From the NCBI GenBank assembly GCA_027306495.1, contig DAHUZQ010000066.1:1-46934 (forward strand): DNA of 46,934 bases. Direction: 5' to 3'. The notes under the pieces were generated by a model that worked only from the letters and a program-made list of their open reading frames with translations, had not been told where the DNA came from and searched no databases. The stretch comes from Actinomycetota bacterium (lineage in GTDB: Bacteria > Actinomycetota > Actinomycetes > Streptosporangiales > Streptosporangiaceae). Of this stretch, positions 18,366-27,731 are shown in pieces (the stretch's first letter is position 1; each line of letters starts with the position of its first letter). The translations under genes and the position numbers were made by a program.

Positions 18366-19952
18366 ATGAGTGAACGTTCCGGTCCCAGCAGGCGGAAGTT
18401 CATCGGCTTGGCCGCCTCAGCCGCCATCCCCGCCGCCGTCGCGGGTTGCTGACTGCTGGGCGGGTCAGGTCCTCCCTCACCCGCCGGGTCCACCAGGCCA
18501 CCGCGGCGGCGCGTCACCAACGAGAACTCCCTGCCGGGCGACCCGCACTGGCAGATCAGTCACGTGGGCGCGGCGGACGCGATGATGGGCTACGCCGGGC
18601 AGGCCAGCGTCCTGCCGGGCGAGCCGATCACCCTGTACGCCTCCACCAAGTCCCGCTCCTTCACTGTGAGCGCGTTCCGGATGGGCTGGTACCACGGTGA
18701 CCAGGCGCGGCTGGTCTGGCGCTCCGGCACGGTGCCTGGACACCAGCAGGCCAAGCCGGTGCTGGTCCAACCGACCAACACCGTCGAAACGCACTGGGGC
18801 CCCTCGCTGACCATCCCCACCGACAACTGGCCGGAGGGCTCATACCTGCTCCGGATGGACTCCGAGGCCGGGCCGCAGCGGTTCGTGCCCGTCACGGTCC
18901 GGTCGGCGGTCACCACGGGCCGGATCGTGGTGAAGAACGCGGTCGAAACCTGGCAGGCGTACAACACCTGGGGCGGGTACGACCTCTACAACGGGCCCGG
19001 TGGGCCGGCGGATTACAACAACCGCTCGCTGGCGGTCAGCCTGGATCGCCCCTATGACCGCAACGGCGCGTTCATGTTCCTCTACCACGAGCGCAAGCTC
19101 ATCGAGCTCGCCGAGCGGCGCGGCCTGCCCCTGGCGTATGTCACCAGCATGGACATCGATGGGGAGCCCCACCTGCTGCACGGAGCCAGCGCCCTGTTCT
19201 CGCTCGGCCACGACGAGTACTGGTCACCGCCCGAACGGGCGCACGTGACGGCCGCCCGCAACGCCGGCATGAACATCGCGTTCCTGGGGGCCAATGCCTG
19301 CTTCCGCAGGACCCGCTTCGGCCCCACCCATCTGGGGCCCCGGCGCCTGGTCATCTGCTACAAGACCAGCTACCTGCAGGACCCGATGTACGGCAAGGAC
19401 AACAAGCTCGTCACCAGCGACTGGCGGGAACCCCCCTACCCTGACCCCGAATCGACACTGACCGGCACTTACTACGAGTCGAACCCGACCAGCGCCAGCT
19501 TCGTCGTGGCCTCACCGGATGCCTGGCTCTTCCGCGGGACCGGGGTCAGTAAGGGAACGCATTTCACCGGGCTGGTCGGCATCGAATACGACCGCGTGAA
19601 TCCCGGGGTGCCGGTGGAAAGGCCCATCGAGGTCCTGTCCCACTCACCGCTGGTCTGCCGGGGAGTCAACAGCTACTCCGACTCCGCGTACTACACCCAC
19701 CCCGGGGGCGCCGGGGTGTTCGACACCGGGACCATGCGCTGGGTGGTGTCCTTCGGCGGACTCCACCTCTTCGGCCTCGATCACCGCACCGCCACCTTCA
19801 CCACGGCGGTGACCCTCAACGTGCTGCACGCCTTCGCCGACGGGCCGGCGGCGGCCCGGTACCCCGCGCACGACAACCTGGCGGCCATGCAGGAGTGGCC
19901 GGGCGATCCGATCGCGGCCCAGCACAACCTGTGGCCACCGATCATCCTGTAG
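18366..19952 (+). CDS. N,N-dimethylformamidase beta-subunit-like lipoprotein, interrupted by in-frame TGA
   Basis: ATG 18366 opens a Tat lipoprotein signal, MSERSGPSRRKFIGLAAS, then a lipobox AVAGC whose Cys is codon 28. Codon 29 is TGA (18450-18452). The same frame then stays open to 19952. After the stop it reads VTNENSLPGDPHWQISHVGA and GYAGQASVLPGEPI, the normal start of the dimethylformamidase beta-subunit C-terminal domain family, and continues with FRMGWYHGDQARL, SLGHDEYWSPPER and FGGLHLFGLD. So the domain is intact but cut from its signal. A GTG at 18564 could start a shorter cytosolic form, but it would cut into the conserved domain. This may be a recent nonsense mutation, a sequencing error or readthrough. 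The substrate of these proteins (often near phosphoesterases) is not known. Confidence 0.75.
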
Positions 19953-20003
19953 CGGCACCATCACCGGGCGGCCGCGCCGGGCACCGGCAGCCCCGCTGCC
20001 CGT

Positions 20004-21668
20004 TCAGCGTTTGTGCTTCTTGTCGTGCTTGTTGTGCTTGCTATGCCTGCGGTGATGGCCCGCGGGTGGCTGCGGGCCGCCCGGGGGTGGGGTCGTGCAT
20101 CCCATACAGGGCGGCTTCCCCCTGAACATGGCCGGGATCCATGGTGAATCGGTCGGGGGATTGGTGGGCAGCAGCAGCGGCGGACGCGGGCGCTGGCTGA
20201 AGTTGAAGTCGGCCACCAGGTTCCCGAGGATGCGCGCGTTTTCGCGGACGTCCGGGCGCGGGTCGGGGCGGCCGTCGGTCTTGGGATTGAGCCTGGCTCC
20301 CCCCAGGAAGTCGTCCTCGATGAACTTCAGGTACGCGTCGCTGCTGAGGATCTGATGATCGATGAAGCCCTTCTTTGCGTACGGGGAGATCACCAGGGCC
20401 GGCACCCGCAGTCCGTAGCCGTTCTTGTCCACCTTGGGCGGCACCACGCTGTCGTAGAAGCCACCCCAGTCATCCCAGTTGAGGAAGATCGCCGTTGACT
20501 TCCAGTCAGGGCTCTTCATGGCCGCGTTGATCACCGAGGTGACGTACGCCTGGCCACGGTGCACGCTGGCCGGCGGGTGCTCGCCGTTCGGCTGGGAGGG
20601 TGTGATCCAGCTCACTGACGGCAGGGTCCCCGCCTTCGCGGCGCGGAAGTAGGCGCTCAGGTTCTGGATGTTGCCGAGCTGATGGTCGGCCTGCACGTCT
20701 GTGAAGAGGGGAAGCGGGTTCCAGATGCCCGGCGTCTGCGCACCCTGGCGCACCGGGGCGCAGGTCATGGCCGAGTTGTTCGCGCAGTCCGGCTGGGTCC
20801 CCGCCTGGATGTAATAGGCCCAGCTCACGTGTGCACGGTGCAGCAGCCAGGTGATGTCCGTCCACGAGAGATAGATGGCATGCTTGTGGGTCCGCAATTC
20901 CCGATTGACAGCCTTGTCGAAGGTGTTGACGCCGAACGGGCCGGTGATGTTGTTCACGCAACTCATCGGCGATGGCGTGCTGCATCGCGCCGACCAGGCC
21001 GACATCTGGTACAGGTGGGCGGGCAGCGACCAGGATCTCACCGCCTCGAACATGTGGTCATCGAGCACGAAGTTGCGGGCGTAAGCCCAGTAGTTGGGGA
21101 TCTCCGCGGCCGTGTGGTACCCCATGACGTCGGGGGTCTTGCCCCCCGTGCAGGCGGGGTTGTCCACCACCTGGCAGGTGGCCTTCGCGGCGTCCCGCTG
21201 CACGATGAAGCCGTTCATCTTGCCGCCGTTGATGTCGGCCACGGCGTTGACCGCACCGTGCGGGCCACCGTGGTTGATGTCAGCGGTGTCGTGGTAGGGC
21301 CGGACACAGCCACCAGCCGGATTGGGAACGCAGACCGTCGGCACCCCGCCCCGCATCGGGATGCCATCGGCGCCGGGATAGGTGCCGAAGTAGCTGTCGA
21401 ACGAACGGTTCTCCTGCGTGACGATGATGATGTGCTTGATCTTGTGGATCCCCGGTGGGATCACGTCCGCAAGGCGCCCCGTGCCCCCGGAGGTGCCCAG
21501 CGCGCACCCGGACAACAAGGTGCTGAGCACGGCGCCGAGCATGAGCACCCGCTTGGCACGGAACCGGCGGGTGGCCGCCGGACGCTGGTTCACGCTGGCG
21601 GGGGCAGCCGCCGGGAACGAGCGTTCACCGCGAGAGAGCACATGGGGCACGCAGGCAAAATACCCCAT
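20004..21668 (-). CDS. Phosphoesterase-family (phospholipase C / acid phosphatase-like) lipoprotein
   Basis: A 554-residue exported protein. The N-terminus is basic ([14 protein letters not shown]), then a hydrophobic stretch and lipobox LLSGC, so it should be a membrane-anchored lipoprotein. The catalytic domain starts with [20 protein letters not shown], the ENRSFD metal/nucleophile motif of the PF04185 phosphoesterase family (phospholipase C, acid phosphatase AcpA). Further parts include [32 protein letters not shown] and [16 protein letters not shown], the remaining metal-binding blocks. The C-terminal tail is a very basic, His/Lys-rich stretch ([17 protein letters not shown]). It converges with the lipoprotein gene on the plus strand, with 50 bases between. 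Confidence 0.88.
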   Translation of the reverse strand: MGYFACVPHVLSRGERSFPAAAPASVNQRPAATRRFRAKRVLMLGAVLSTLLSGCALGTSGGTGRLADVIPPGIHKIKHIIIVTQENRSFDSYFGTYPGADGIPMRGGVPTVCVPNPAGGCVRPYHDTADINHGGPHGAVNAVADINGGKMNGFIVQRDAAKATCQVVDNPACTGGKTPDVMGYHTAAEIPNYWAYARNFVLDDHMFEAVRSWSLPAHLYQMSAWSARCSTPSPMSCVNNITGPFGVNTFDKAVNRELRTHKHAIYLSWTDITWLLHRAHVSWAYYIQAGTQPDCANNSAMTCAPVRQGAQTPGIWNPLPLFTDVQADHQLGNIQNLSAYFRAAKAGTLPSVSWITPSQPNGEHPPASVHRGQAYVTSVINAAMKSPDWKSTAIFLNWDDWGGFYDSVVPPKVDKNGYGLRVPALVISPYAKKGFIDHQILSSDAYLKFIEDDFLGGARLNPKTDGRPDPRPDVRENARILGNLVADFNFSQRPRPPLLLPTNPPTDSPWIPAMFRGKPPCMGCTTPPPGGPQPPAGHHRRHSKHNKHDKKHKR

Positions 21669-21833
21669 CGGGTGTCAGGGAGAGGGGCCGGCTTCCCTGC
21701 ACACTGCTGACCGGCACGCCCGCAGGGCCGGACCCGGCAGGTGTACGGGCCAGTTCGCCGCCCGGTAATTCCACCTGTACCGCTGGCCCCGGGGGCATTT
21801 ACGGGCTCTTCACAATGGCGGGCGCAGACGGGG

Positions 21834-23144
21834 TCACCGCGATTCGGGTGCCTCCACGAGCGAGCGGCGAACCCCGCGTTCGGGGTCCCGGACCCCGGGA
21901 ACGAACAGCAGCAGGCCACTCAGCGCCGCCAGGCAGCCACCAGCAACCAGCACTTCCCGGGTGCCGACAGAACCCGCCGCCGCCCCTGCCAGGAGCACTC
22001 CCATCGGGCTGAGCACGAACGAGGCGATCATGTCCACCGAGAACGCGCGCCCCTGCAACTCCGCCGGCACCCTTTCCTGCATCAGCGGGTACCACAGCAC
22101 GTTCCCGCCCATGACCAGCGCCCAGACCAGCGCCTGCAGCACGGCGGCGGCCCAGGTGCTCGGCACCAGGCCGAGTCCCGCGACAGCGATTCCCGCCCCG
22201 GCCCACGACAGGAACATGGCACTGATCCGACGGCGAGGCGGGCCGGTCTTCCCCACAATGAGCGAGGCGATCGCACCGCCGGCCCCGCCCGCGGCCACCA
22301 CCATCCCCAACGCCAGCGGTCCTTGCCGGAGGTCATGCCTGACCAGCAAGGGCACGAGCACGGCCAACGGCGAGAACGCCGCGAAGTTGCCGACGCCAGC
22401 GGCCAGGATGGCCACCCAAAGCCACCGTTGCGACCAGCAGTAGCGCAGTCCCTCACGCGCCTGCGCCAGCAGCGAGCGCCCGTCGTGGCCCCGGCCCGGG
22501 CGGCGCGACATGGCGGCCAGGCACGCGGCGCTCACCACAAAACTGGCTGCGTTGATGCCGAATGCCCAGGCGTAGCCGGCGAAAGCCACCACCAGCCCAC
22601 CCAGGGCGGGGCCGACCATCCTGGCCAGTTGCTGGCTGGCCACCGACAGCGCACTGCCCTGAGTCAGTTCCGAGGTCGGCAGCAACTCCGGGATGATCGC
22701 GGTGGACGCCGGGCCGAATACGGCGTCGCCGATCCCGAAGACGGCCGACATCGCCATCAGTTGCCACAGGCGCAGCACCTGCGCCGCGATCGCGAGCGCG
22801 AGCAGGCCGACCACCACCGCCCTGGCGGCGTCGGACGCCAGCATCGCCAGCCGCCGCGGCACCCGGTCCACCACCACCCCGCCCAGCAGCAGCAGCGCCA
22901 CCGCCGGGACCAGCCGGGCGGCCAGCACCAGGGACAGCCCGATGGGGTTGTGATCCACTCGCAGCGCCTCGAGCGCGAGGGCCACAGTGAAAATGCCATC
23001 GCCGAGCAGCGACGCGCTCTGGCCACTCCAGAGCAACGCGAAGTCCCGGTGCCGCAACACCACCGGGATGCCGCGCCCGGTCACCATGCCGGTACCCAGG
23101 CTGCGGGGCCAGTGCCAGCGATCACCGGCGCGCCTACCCGTCAC
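21834..23144 (-). CDS. MFS transporter, last gene of the biosynthetic cluster
   Basis: A 436-residue MFS_3-type exporter. The start region has FALLWSGQSASLLGDGIFTV, the usual first helix; the helix 2-3 loop has GGVVVDRVPRRLAMLASDAA. A second loop with RRRISAMFLSWAG separates the two halves. It begins with GTG 23144, 11 bases inside the end of the aminotransferase gene, so it is part of the same transcript. In this position its likely job is export of the cluster product or self-protection. It is the third MFS gene of this type in the window, and it ends the operon. Confidence 0.88.
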   Translation of the reverse strand: MTGRRAGDRWHWPRSLGTGMVTGRGIPVVLRHRDFALLWSGQSASLLGDGIFTVALALEALRVDHNPIGLSLVLAARLVPAVALLLLGGVVVDRVPRRLAMLASDAARAVVVGLLALAIAAQVLRLWQLMAMSAVFGIGDAVFGPASTAIIPELLPTSELTQGSALSVASQQLARMVGPALGGLVVAFAGYAWAFGINAASFVVSAACLAAMSRRPGRGHDGRSLLAQAREGLRYCWSQRWLWVAILAAGVGNFAAFSPLAVLVPLLVRHDLRQGPLALGMVVAAGGAGGAIASLIVGKTGPPRRRISAMFLSWAGAGIAVAGLGLVPSTWAAAVLQALVWALVMGGNVLWYPLMQERVPAELQGRAFSVDMIASFVLSPMGVLLAGAAAGSVGTREVLVAGGCLAALSGLLLFVPGVRDPERGVRRSLVEAPESR

Positions 23145-24477
23145 CGCCGGCGAGCGCCTCCCGGACGAACCCGGCGAACCGGTCGAGCCCGCCGGAGATC
23201 TGGCTCGGCGTCAGCTGACTGCAGGCCAGCCGCACCTGCCGGAGCCCACCCCCGTCGGAGTAGAAGTGGCTCATCGGTGTCCACAGCACGCCGTGCTCGC
23301 GAGCCGAATGCTCCAGCAGTGCGTCGCTGGCGTCGAATGGCAATGTCACCACCACGAAGAATCCCCCGTGCGGGGTGTTCCAGCTGATTCCGGATCGCCC
23401 GGCATCCGGGAAGCGGTCGGCGAGGCCGTCCAGGACCAGCCGGAGATTACGCAGATAAGCGGCCGTCTCCCGGACGTTGGCCGCCGTCAGGCGGCAGCCG
23501 TGCAGCAGCAGCTTGCCGCCCACCACCGCTTGCGCCACCGGTGAGGTGTTCACGGTCAGCATGCTCTTGATCTTGGAAAGGTGGTCAGCGAACAGCGTGA
23601 GCGTGCCGTCGGCGCTCGTGACCGGCTGGCCGGCCACGACGTAACCGACCCTGGCACCGGGAAGGCCCGTCTTCGCGAACGAACCCAGGTAGATCACCTG
23701 GTGACGGTCGTCGAGCGCCAGCAGGGTCGGCGGGTGCTCACCGTCATGGAACAGCCCGTACGGATTGTCCTCCAGCAGCAGCACGCCCTCCTGCGCGGCG
23801 ACGCGGAGCAGTTCCCGGCGGGCGGGGACGGACATGCTCACCCCGGCGGGATTGGCGAAGTCGGGCATCACGTAGCACGCCCGCGGCCGCAGCCCGGCCG
23901 CCCGCGCCCGGCGGACCTGGCTCACCAGGTGCGCGAGGTCGATCCCGTCCTGCCCGGTGTGCACCGGCCACACCGGCATGTCCGCCAGCCGGGCCGCTCC
24001 GGTCAGGCCCACATACATCGGGGAGGTAGACAGCAGCACGTCCGCCGTGCCCGCCCGCAGTGCCCTCAGCACGATGAACATGGCCTCCTGGCACCCGACC
24101 GTCACCACGATGGCTTGCGGGTCGGCACTGATGCCCTCATCGAGCGCAAGGTTGCGGGCCACCAGCTCATGGATGATGCCCTTGGTCCGCCCGTACTGGA
24201 AGAGCGCACGGTTCACTTGCCCAGAGCTGTACCCGAGGTCGCGGCTCAGGTGCGCGCAGAAGGCGTCCAGGTAGGAATGGATCAGCGCGACGTCGAAGAA
24301 CTCCTCGTATGGCCTTCCCGAAGCGAACGAGATCGCCGCCGGGTAGAGACTCGCCACTTCGTTCAGGAAGTTCATCGACTCCAGCGCCGGGTCCTCCAGG
24401 CTCGCATGCAGCTCAGCCGTCGCAAGCTGGGTGGCTGGCACCGCGGCCGCGGCAGCCTGCGCCGCCGGAATGGTCAT
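23134..24477 (-). CDS. hpgT: 4-Hydroxyphenylglycine aminotransferase (HpgT-like)
   Basis: A 447-residue PLP enzyme, fold type I. The N-terminal region EDPALESMNFLNEVASLYPA and SFASGRPYEEFFD resembles HpgT from glycopeptide clusters. The PLP site includes N209 (DFANPAGVS), D237 (EDNPYG) and the Schiff-base Lys 269 (LGSFAKTGLPGARVGYV). HpgT transfers the amino group of L-tyrosine to 4-hydroxybenzoylformate, giving 4-hydroxyphenylglycine and fresh 4-hydroxyphenylpyruvate for HmaS. PglE in phenylglycine pathways is closely related, so the non-hydroxylated product cannot be excluded. Its start overlaps the end of HmO by 4 bases. The oxidase next door and HmaS upstream make the assignment strong. 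Confidence 0.85.
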   Translation of the reverse strand: MTIPAAQAAAAAVPATQLATAELHASLEDPALESMNFLNEVASLYPAAISFASGRPYEEFFDVALIHSYLDAFCAHLSRDLGYSSGQVNRALFQYGRTKGIIHELVARNLALDEGISADPQAIVVTVGCQEAMFIVLRALRAGTADVLLSTSPMYVGLTGAARLADMPVWPVHTGQDGIDLAHLVSQVRRARAAGLRPRACYVMPDFANPAGVSMSVPARRELLRVAAQEGVLLLEDNPYGLFHDGEHPPTLLALDDRHQVIYLGSFAKTGLPGARVGYVVAGQPVTSADGTLTLFADHLSKIKSMLTVNTSPVAQAVVGGKLLLHGCRLTAANVRETAAYLRNLRLVLDGLADRFPDAGRSGISWNTPHGGFFVVVTLPFDASDALLEHSAREHGVLWTPMSHFYSDGGGLRQVRLACSQLTPSQISGGLDRFAGFVREALAGGDG

Positions 24478-25652
24478 CGAGACCGCCTCTCATCCACCAG
24501 GGCGGGCGCCGCCATCACCGTGCGCAGGCACCGCGCCGCAGTCAGGTCCGGGCAGCCCGCCAGTGCCATCGCGCTGAGCAGTTCTTCCTGGAGCAGCCGG
24601 AGCACCGCACGCGCACCCGCCTCACCGCCACTGGCCAGGCCCCACAGCGCACTGCGGCCCAGCAGCACGCCATCCGCGCCCAGCGCCAGGGCCTTCAGGA
24701 CGTCGATTCCGCCGCGGATCCCGCCATCGAGCAGGACCGCGCAACGGCCCGCCACGGCATCGGCCACCCCGGGCAACGCCGCGGCGCTGGCGATGGCCCC
24801 GTCGAGCTGTCGCCCGCCATGGTTGGAGACGACGATCCCGGCGACCCCCGCGTCGGCGGCCCGGGCTGCGTCCCGGGGATCCAGGATGCCCTTGAGCACC
24901 AGCGGCAGGCGGGTCAGCCCGGCCAGCCAGGTCACGTCATCCCAGTTCAGCGATGGATCCATGGCTTTAGATGTGTGTGTGGCCGGGCCCGACCGGCCTT
25001 TCACCCGGGCGCGCTGCAAAGCGCTGGCCTCCCCGGTCAGGTTGGCGGCGACGATGCCGGGCGCGAGCGCGTAGCCGTTTCGGAGGTCACGCAGCCGACG
25101 GCCCATCCTGGGGACGTCGACGCTGAGCAGGAGCGCGCCGCAGCCCGCCTGCTCCGCCCGCCGGATGAGGCCGGCTAGCTGATCCCGGTCGCGCAGCCAG
25201 TAGATCTGGAACCAGCTGACGCCGCCCAGGGCCGCGATCTCTTCCAGCGGGTAGCTGGACAGGATGCTGATCGTGAACGGGATGCCGGCGTCCCGGGCCG
25301 CCCGGGCCAGCGCCATCTCCCCGTCCGGGTGAACGATCTGCTGGAAGGCCATCGGCGCGGTCGCCACCGGCATGGCGGCGGGTGCGCCGAACAGATCCGT
25401 CGCAGCGTCCACACCGGAGACGTCGTTGAGCACCCTCGGCACGAGCGCGACCGCGTCGAGCGCGGCCCGGTTGGCGGCCAGGGTGAGTTCCCGCCCACTG
25501 CCACCGGTCACGAAATCCGCGACATCGCGCGTCAGCACCGCCACGGCAGCGGCCTCGGCGTCCTCCACACACAGCAGGGGCGCCGGGAGCCCGGGCGCGG
25601 GCGGCGCCTCACGCACCCCCGGCCGGCCCGGTGCGGGCTGGCCCGTGCTCAA
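24474..25652 (-). CDS. hmO: FMN-dependent 2-hydroxyacid oxidase (hydroxymandelate oxidase, HmO-like)
   Basis: A 392-residue TIM-barrel flavoprotein. The FMN and substrate site is seen as ATAPMAFQQIVHPDGE, WFQIYWLRD (Tyr 152), LVLKGI (Lys 254) and VVSNHGGRQLDG with His 278 and Arg 281, and the phosphate-binding LLDGGIRGGID and GADGVLLGRS. All catalytic residues of the glycolate/lactate/mandelate oxidase family are in place. Next to HmaS and HpgT it should oxidise 4-hydroxymandelate to 4-hydroxybenzoylformate with O2. The stop overlaps the HpgT start by 4 bases, and its start overlaps the esterase stop by 4 bases. A plain lactate oxidase is possible by sequence but not favoured by context. Confidence 0.88.
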   Translation of the reverse strand: MSTGQPAPGRPGVREAPPAPGLPAPLLCVEDAEAAAVAVLTRDVADFVTGGSGRELTLAANRAALDAVALVPRVLNDVSGVDAATDLFGAPAAMPVATAPMAFQQIVHPDGEMALARAARDAGIPFTISILSSYPLEEIAALGGVSWFQIYWLRDRDQLAGLIRRAEQAGCGALLLSVDVPRMGRRLRDLRNGYALAPGIVAANLTGEASALQRARVKGRSGPATHTSKAMDPSLNWDDVTWLAGLTRLPLVLKGILDPRDAARAADAGVAGIVVSNHGGRQLDGAIASAAALPGVADAVAGRCAVLLDGGIRGGIDVLKALALGADGVLLGRSALWGLASGGEAGARAVLRLLQEELLSAMALAGCPDLTAARCLRTVMAAPALVDERRSR

Positions 25653-26596
25653 TGCCCGGCCCGGTCAGCCAGCGCGCCCGATAGGCGCTCCACCGCGTAG
25701 GCCATGGCCTCCCGTGCCCCATCGAGGACCCCGATCATGGTGAAGAAGCCGTGCACCATGCCCTCGAAGCGCCTGGCCTGCGTCGGCACTCCGGCCTCGG
25801 CGAGGCGGGCCGCGTAGCGCTCGCCTTCGTCGCGGAGGGGATCGTATTCGGCGGTGATCACCGTGGCGGGTGGCAGCCCGCCAAGGTCGCGGGCGCGCAA
25901 CGGGGACACCAGCGGATTGTCGCCATCGGCTGCCGACGCCAGATAGTGCCCCCAGTACCAGCTCACCGACTTGGGGTTGAAGAAGTGCTCGTCCGTCACC
26001 TCCCGCATCGAGGGGGTGTCCGCCCGGTAGGAGGTGTTGGGATAGACCAGCAACTGGTGCGCGATCGGCGGCCCGCCACGCTCGCGGGCCAGCAAGGTCA
26101 CCGCCGCCGCCAGGTTGCCACCAGCGCTGTCACCCGCCACCGCCAGCCGGGAGGCGTCCACGCCCAGCCGGGCGGCGTTGGCGGCCACCCAGGCCGTGCC
26201 GCTGTAACAGTCCTCCACGGCGGCCGGGAACTTGTGCTCGGGAGCCAGCCGGTAACCGACGCTGACCGTGGCGCAGCCGACACCGTTGGTCAGGCTCCGG
26301 CAGACCGCGTCGCAGGTGTCCAGCGTTCCCAGCGTCCACCCGCCACCGAAGAAGTAGATCACCACCGGCCGGATGCCGCCGCCGGCCGGGGTGTACAGCC
26401 GTCCCGGCAGATCACCGCCGGGGCCGGGGATGACCAGCTCTTCCACCCGGCCCACCGGCTCCAGCGCGCCGCCACCCGCCACCACCGCTTTGAGGTCCGC
26501 CTCCCTGGCCTGCTCCAGCGAGAGCGTGTAGAGCGGTGGCGACCCGTCTGCCTCGGCCCGATTCCACAGCTCTTGCACCTGGGGATGGAACGGCAT
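25649..26596 (-). CDS. Alpha/beta hydrolase, hormone-sensitive-lipase family, with altered oxyanion motif
   Basis: A 315-residue esterase-like protein. The catalytic triad is complete: Ser 157 in AGDSAGGN, Asp 252 in EYDPLRDEG and His 282 in MVHGF. The HSL oxyanion motif HGGG is here FGGG (Phe 83, codon TTC), within VVIYFFGGGWTLG, so the usual His is lost while the Gly residues remain. The start ATG 26596 has AGGAGGAAGC directly upstream. In the cluster it could release a thioester or ester intermediate or add/remove an acyl group. It lies 25 bases after the methyltransferase and overlaps HmO by 4 bases. Confidence 0.85.
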   Translation of the reverse strand: MPFHPQVQELWNRAEADGSPPLYTLSLEQAREADLKAVVAGGGALEPVGRVEELVIPGPGGDLPGRLYTPAGGGIRPVVIYFFGGGWTLGTLDTCDAVCRSLTNGVGCATVSVGYRLAPEHKFPAAVEDCYSGTAWVAANAARLGVDASRLAVAGDSAGGNLAAAVTLLARERGGPPIAHQLLVYPNTSYRADTPSMREVTDEHFFNPKSVSWYWGHYLASAADGDNPLVSPLRARDLGGLPPATVITAEYDPLRDEGERYAARLAEAGVPTQARRFEGMVHGFFTMIGVLDGAREAMAYAVERLSGALADRAGH

Positions 26597-26621
26597 GCTT
26601 CCTCCTGGGTCGGGTGTGCGG

Positions 26622-27731
26622 TCAGCGGCGCGGGACAGCTTCGATCGCGCTTTCGGGGTGCCCGGCCCGCTCGGGCGGTGGGTGGACGGCCGCGACGCTG
26701 AAGCCATTGCGGTCCAGCAGGGAGAGGTACTCCTGCCGGGTGCGGTCACAGCCCGAGAGCATGAGCAGGATCAGCAGGTCGCCCACCGTGCCGCCGGCCC
26801 CGGTGCGCCCCGCGCCCTCCAGCAGTTCCTCCAGCACGATGAGCCGCCCATGCCCGCCCATGGCGTCGCGGACGCGGCCGAGCACCCGGCTGGCGTCCTC
26901 GTCCCCCCAGTTGTGCAGGACCCGGCACAGCACGTACACGTCCGCGCCGGGCGGGAGCGGGCCGAAGAAACTGCCCTCCACGAATTCGACCCGCTCCGCG
27001 AGGCCCGCCGTGGTCAGCCGCGCCCTGGCCTGCGCGACCGCCAGCGGGAGGTCCACCAGCACACCGCGGGCACCCCGGTTGGTCCGCAGCACCCGGTTGA
27101 GCAGGCGCCCGTTGCCGCCGCCTATGTCGGCGATGATGCGGGCTGCGCTCAGATCACACTCCGACAGCGAGGCTGGGACCGGGGCCTCCCCCATGGCCGC
27201 CGAGAAGGTGCGGGCCGCCTCCGGACTGCCGTCGAGGTAGTCATAGAACGGCCGCCCGTAAGCCTTGTCGAAGGCGGGCTGGCCGGTCCGCAAGGTATAG
27301 ACGATGTCCGCGAAGGACCGGAAGACTTCCTCACCGAACATGATGGCGGCGTCATGACTGGAGCGGGGCGCCGACGCGGCGAGCGGCGCGGACACCGGGG
27401 TCAGCCCGAACACCCCGGGAACGGCCTCGGCCACCAGGCCGGCCGCGGCCAGCGCCCGCAGCATCCGGCTCAGCGCGCGGGCATCGGTCCCCGACGCCCC
27501 GGCCAGGTCCGCGACCGGCCGTGGGCCGGCTGCCATCAGGTCAGCCAGGCCCAGCTTGGCCAGCGCGTAGCAGCCCTGGGCCAGCCAGGTCGCGGTCAGG
27601 ATCTCGTGCAGCCGTGCCCGGTCGGCGGCGGCTGGCGCCGGGGGCGGGCCGCTCGCCGCGGCGGACCGGTCCGGCCCGGCTCCCGCTGAACCGCCGCCGC
27701 TCGCCGCGGCCGGCTGGCCTGTCCCGGTCAT
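26622..27731 (-). CDS. SAM-dependent O-methyltransferase (plant-type family 2)
   Basis: A 369-residue methyltransferase with a Gly/Ala/Pro-rich N-terminal tail of about 35 residues. The dimerisation domain has ATWLAQGCYALAKLGLADLM and SGTDARALSRMLRALAAAGL. The SAM site is IADIGGGNGRLLNRVLRTN, followed by GVLVDLPLAVAQARARL, and the Motif IV-like region VLHNWGDEDASRVLGRVRDA. These are the family 2 features used by O-methyltransferases acting on phenols and hydroxyls of antibiotics. A likely job is to methylate the phenol of the aryl unit or another hydroxyl. It starts at ATG 27731, overlapping the SGNH gene by 4 bases. Confidence 0.88.
   Translation of the reverse strand: MTGTGQPAAASGGGSAGAGPDRSAAASGPPPAPAAADRARLHEILTATWLAQGCYALAKLGLADLMAAGPRPVADLAGASGTDARALSRMLRALAAAGLVAEAVPGVFGLTPVSAPLAASAPRSSHDAAIMFGEEVFRSFADIVYTLRTGQPAFDKAYGRPFYDYLDGSPEAARTFSAAMGEAPVPASLSECDLSAARIIADIGGGNGRLLNRVLRTNRGARGVLVDLPLAVAQARARLTTAGLAERVEFVEGSFFGPLPPGADVYVLCRVLHNWGDEDASRVLGRVRDAMGGHGRLIVLEELLEGAGRTGAGGTVGDLLILLMLSGCDRTRQEYLSLLDRNGFSVAAVHPPPERAGHPESAIEAVPRR

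Noticed and set aside
18450-18452. TGA as a selenocysteine codon in the DMFase-beta-like gene
   Set aside because: It is one residue after the lipobox Cys, in a region with no catalytic role, and I see no convincing insertion element just after it; a nonsense mutation or base error is simpler.
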